DNA of 20,000 bases from Sphaeroforma sirkka (taxonomy: Eukaryota; Opisthokonta; Ichthyosporea; Ichthyophonida): contig LUCW03002223.1 in NCBI GenBank assembly GCA_001586965.3, forward strand, positions 60,001 to 80,000. The letters are read 5' to 3'. The position numbers and the translations under genes were made by a program. The first letter of the stretch is position 1; every line of letters begins with the position of its first letter. Below, piece after piece: positions 19,177 to 20,000 of this stretch. Below the pieces are notes generated by a model. It was given only the letters and a program-made list of their open reading frames with translations, searched no databases and had not been told where the DNA came from.

Positions 19177-19938
19177 GAGTACATTCGTTGTACAGACGTT
19201 CGTCGTACTTTAAAAAATATATATAAAAGTCATTTGTCCATACTCCATACTCCATAGTCCTTTGTCAATAATCAATGGCCCAATGCCCAAATGCAATAAA
19301 ATGTACAACATAAATATTCAGAATATCTAATCTGATATCGCAATTTGGCATTCACAGGAATCGCAGATTCTTCGAATTCTCAATTGAGTCAATTCTGCCC
19401 GTTCTCAGTTCTGACGGTTCTACTTCTGATTCTGACGGCTGACCTCATGATATATTTTACTCTCATGTTTTCAAAAGGTGCACCATCTTTAGTTTTTTTT
19501 CAAGAAGTGAGTCAGATGATTCGATGAATGTTTTTATAATATTATGAACTGCTCTTCCTGGTAAACGACAATAAAATGATATCAGACACGTCCGAAAATA
19601 CTCATTTATGAATACTTGAAAAACCTGTTCAATTTTCAGGCGGCTATCAAATACATATTTTTTAAAATACTCAATGTGAAGAAAATAATTTCAAATTCAC
19701 GACATATCTTTTTTCTAGTTTTTTTTCCAAAACAAAAAGTAAGTGAAATAAATATGTATGTATTTAGCATGTCGCACTATGTGCTCTATTTACATTTTTT
19801 TTAAATATTTATCTACATATTTTGATAAGTATTTTTTGTTGTGAGTCACGACTCGCTTCTTTTTATAAAATACGACACACACCAAAAATAAACAAACAAA
19901 CAAAATAAAATCCATACATAAACGATGGTTTTTCTTCT
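19177..19938. other. AT-rich intergenic region, no gene seen
   Basis: T-rich and A-rich runs dominate. Small items are repeated CCATACT (19238-19256), a perfect palindrome CTCAATTGAG (19379-19388), repeated TTCTGA(CGG) words (19405-19440), and AAACAAACAAACAAAATAAA (19888-19910). Open frames of about 60 codons here have no protein-like signature. Confidence 0.5.
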
Positions 19939-20000
19939 TCAATGCTTGCGTCGTTTACCGGAACCAAACATGGCGTGAGCCTTTAGACTCTCTCTCTCTC
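19939..20000 (-). CDS. Possible C-terminal end of a gene running off the right edge
   Basis: On the minus strand a frame open from the window edge reads ERESLKAHAMFGSGKRRKH and stops at TGA (19939-19941). The basic GKRRKH tail is like those of nuclear or nucleolar proteins. Only about 19 residues are visible, and the CT repeat at the very edge codes the first few, so this may be chance. The AT-rich sequence that follows would suit a 3' UTR. Confidence 0.3.
   Translation of the reverse strand, partial: ERESLKAHAMFGSGKRRKH

Overview
The window is nuclear DNA from an intron-rich eukaryote, most likely a unicellular one. Exons have GT...AG borders. Between and inside genes there are long TA, TG and CATA microsatellites, many minisatellites, and scattered telomere-like TTTAGGG/CCCTAAA motifs. 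The protein families are ordinary eukaryotic ones. I cannot place the species. A holozoan protist such as an ichthyosporean is a guess from gene structure and repeat style, not shown by the sequence.

Positions 1-9865 (+ strand) are filled by a replication gene, CDC45. Eleven exons (1,576 bases, about 524 residues) can be joined in phase across ten introns. The N-terminal part, roughly 120 residues by comparison with human Cdc45, lies left of the window. Most intron sequence is tandem repeat. Several repeats are copies of the gene's own splice borders: exon 7 with its donor, the acceptor of exon 8, the donor side of intron 3, and a faded copy of exon 10.

Positions 9866-13188 hold little certain coding sequence. 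A probable last exon lies on the minus strand (11162-11327), with a weaker upstream exon (12134-12318). There is a 35-bp minisatellite, a 72-bp repeat, two hairpins and three telomere-like motifs, one of which supplies the stop codon of the minus-strand exon. Positions 13189-14034 (minus) hold a C2H2 zinc-finger gene with six intact 90-base finger units and two decayed units after the stop.

Positions 14035-17110 are mainly low-complexity DNA. The block 14626-15475 alternates purine and pyrimidine almost throughout, and 16209-16500 can fold back on itself. A possible first exon with a mitochondrial-type leader (minus, 15575-15729) sits between them. Positions 17590-19062 (minus) carry an intact, intronless class 3 (diacylglycerol-lipase-like) lipase with a TATA box upstream. 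The right edge cuts into the 3' end of another possible minus-strand gene. The genes do not form a functional unit, and I saw no recognisable transposon, virus copy, tRNA or rRNA.
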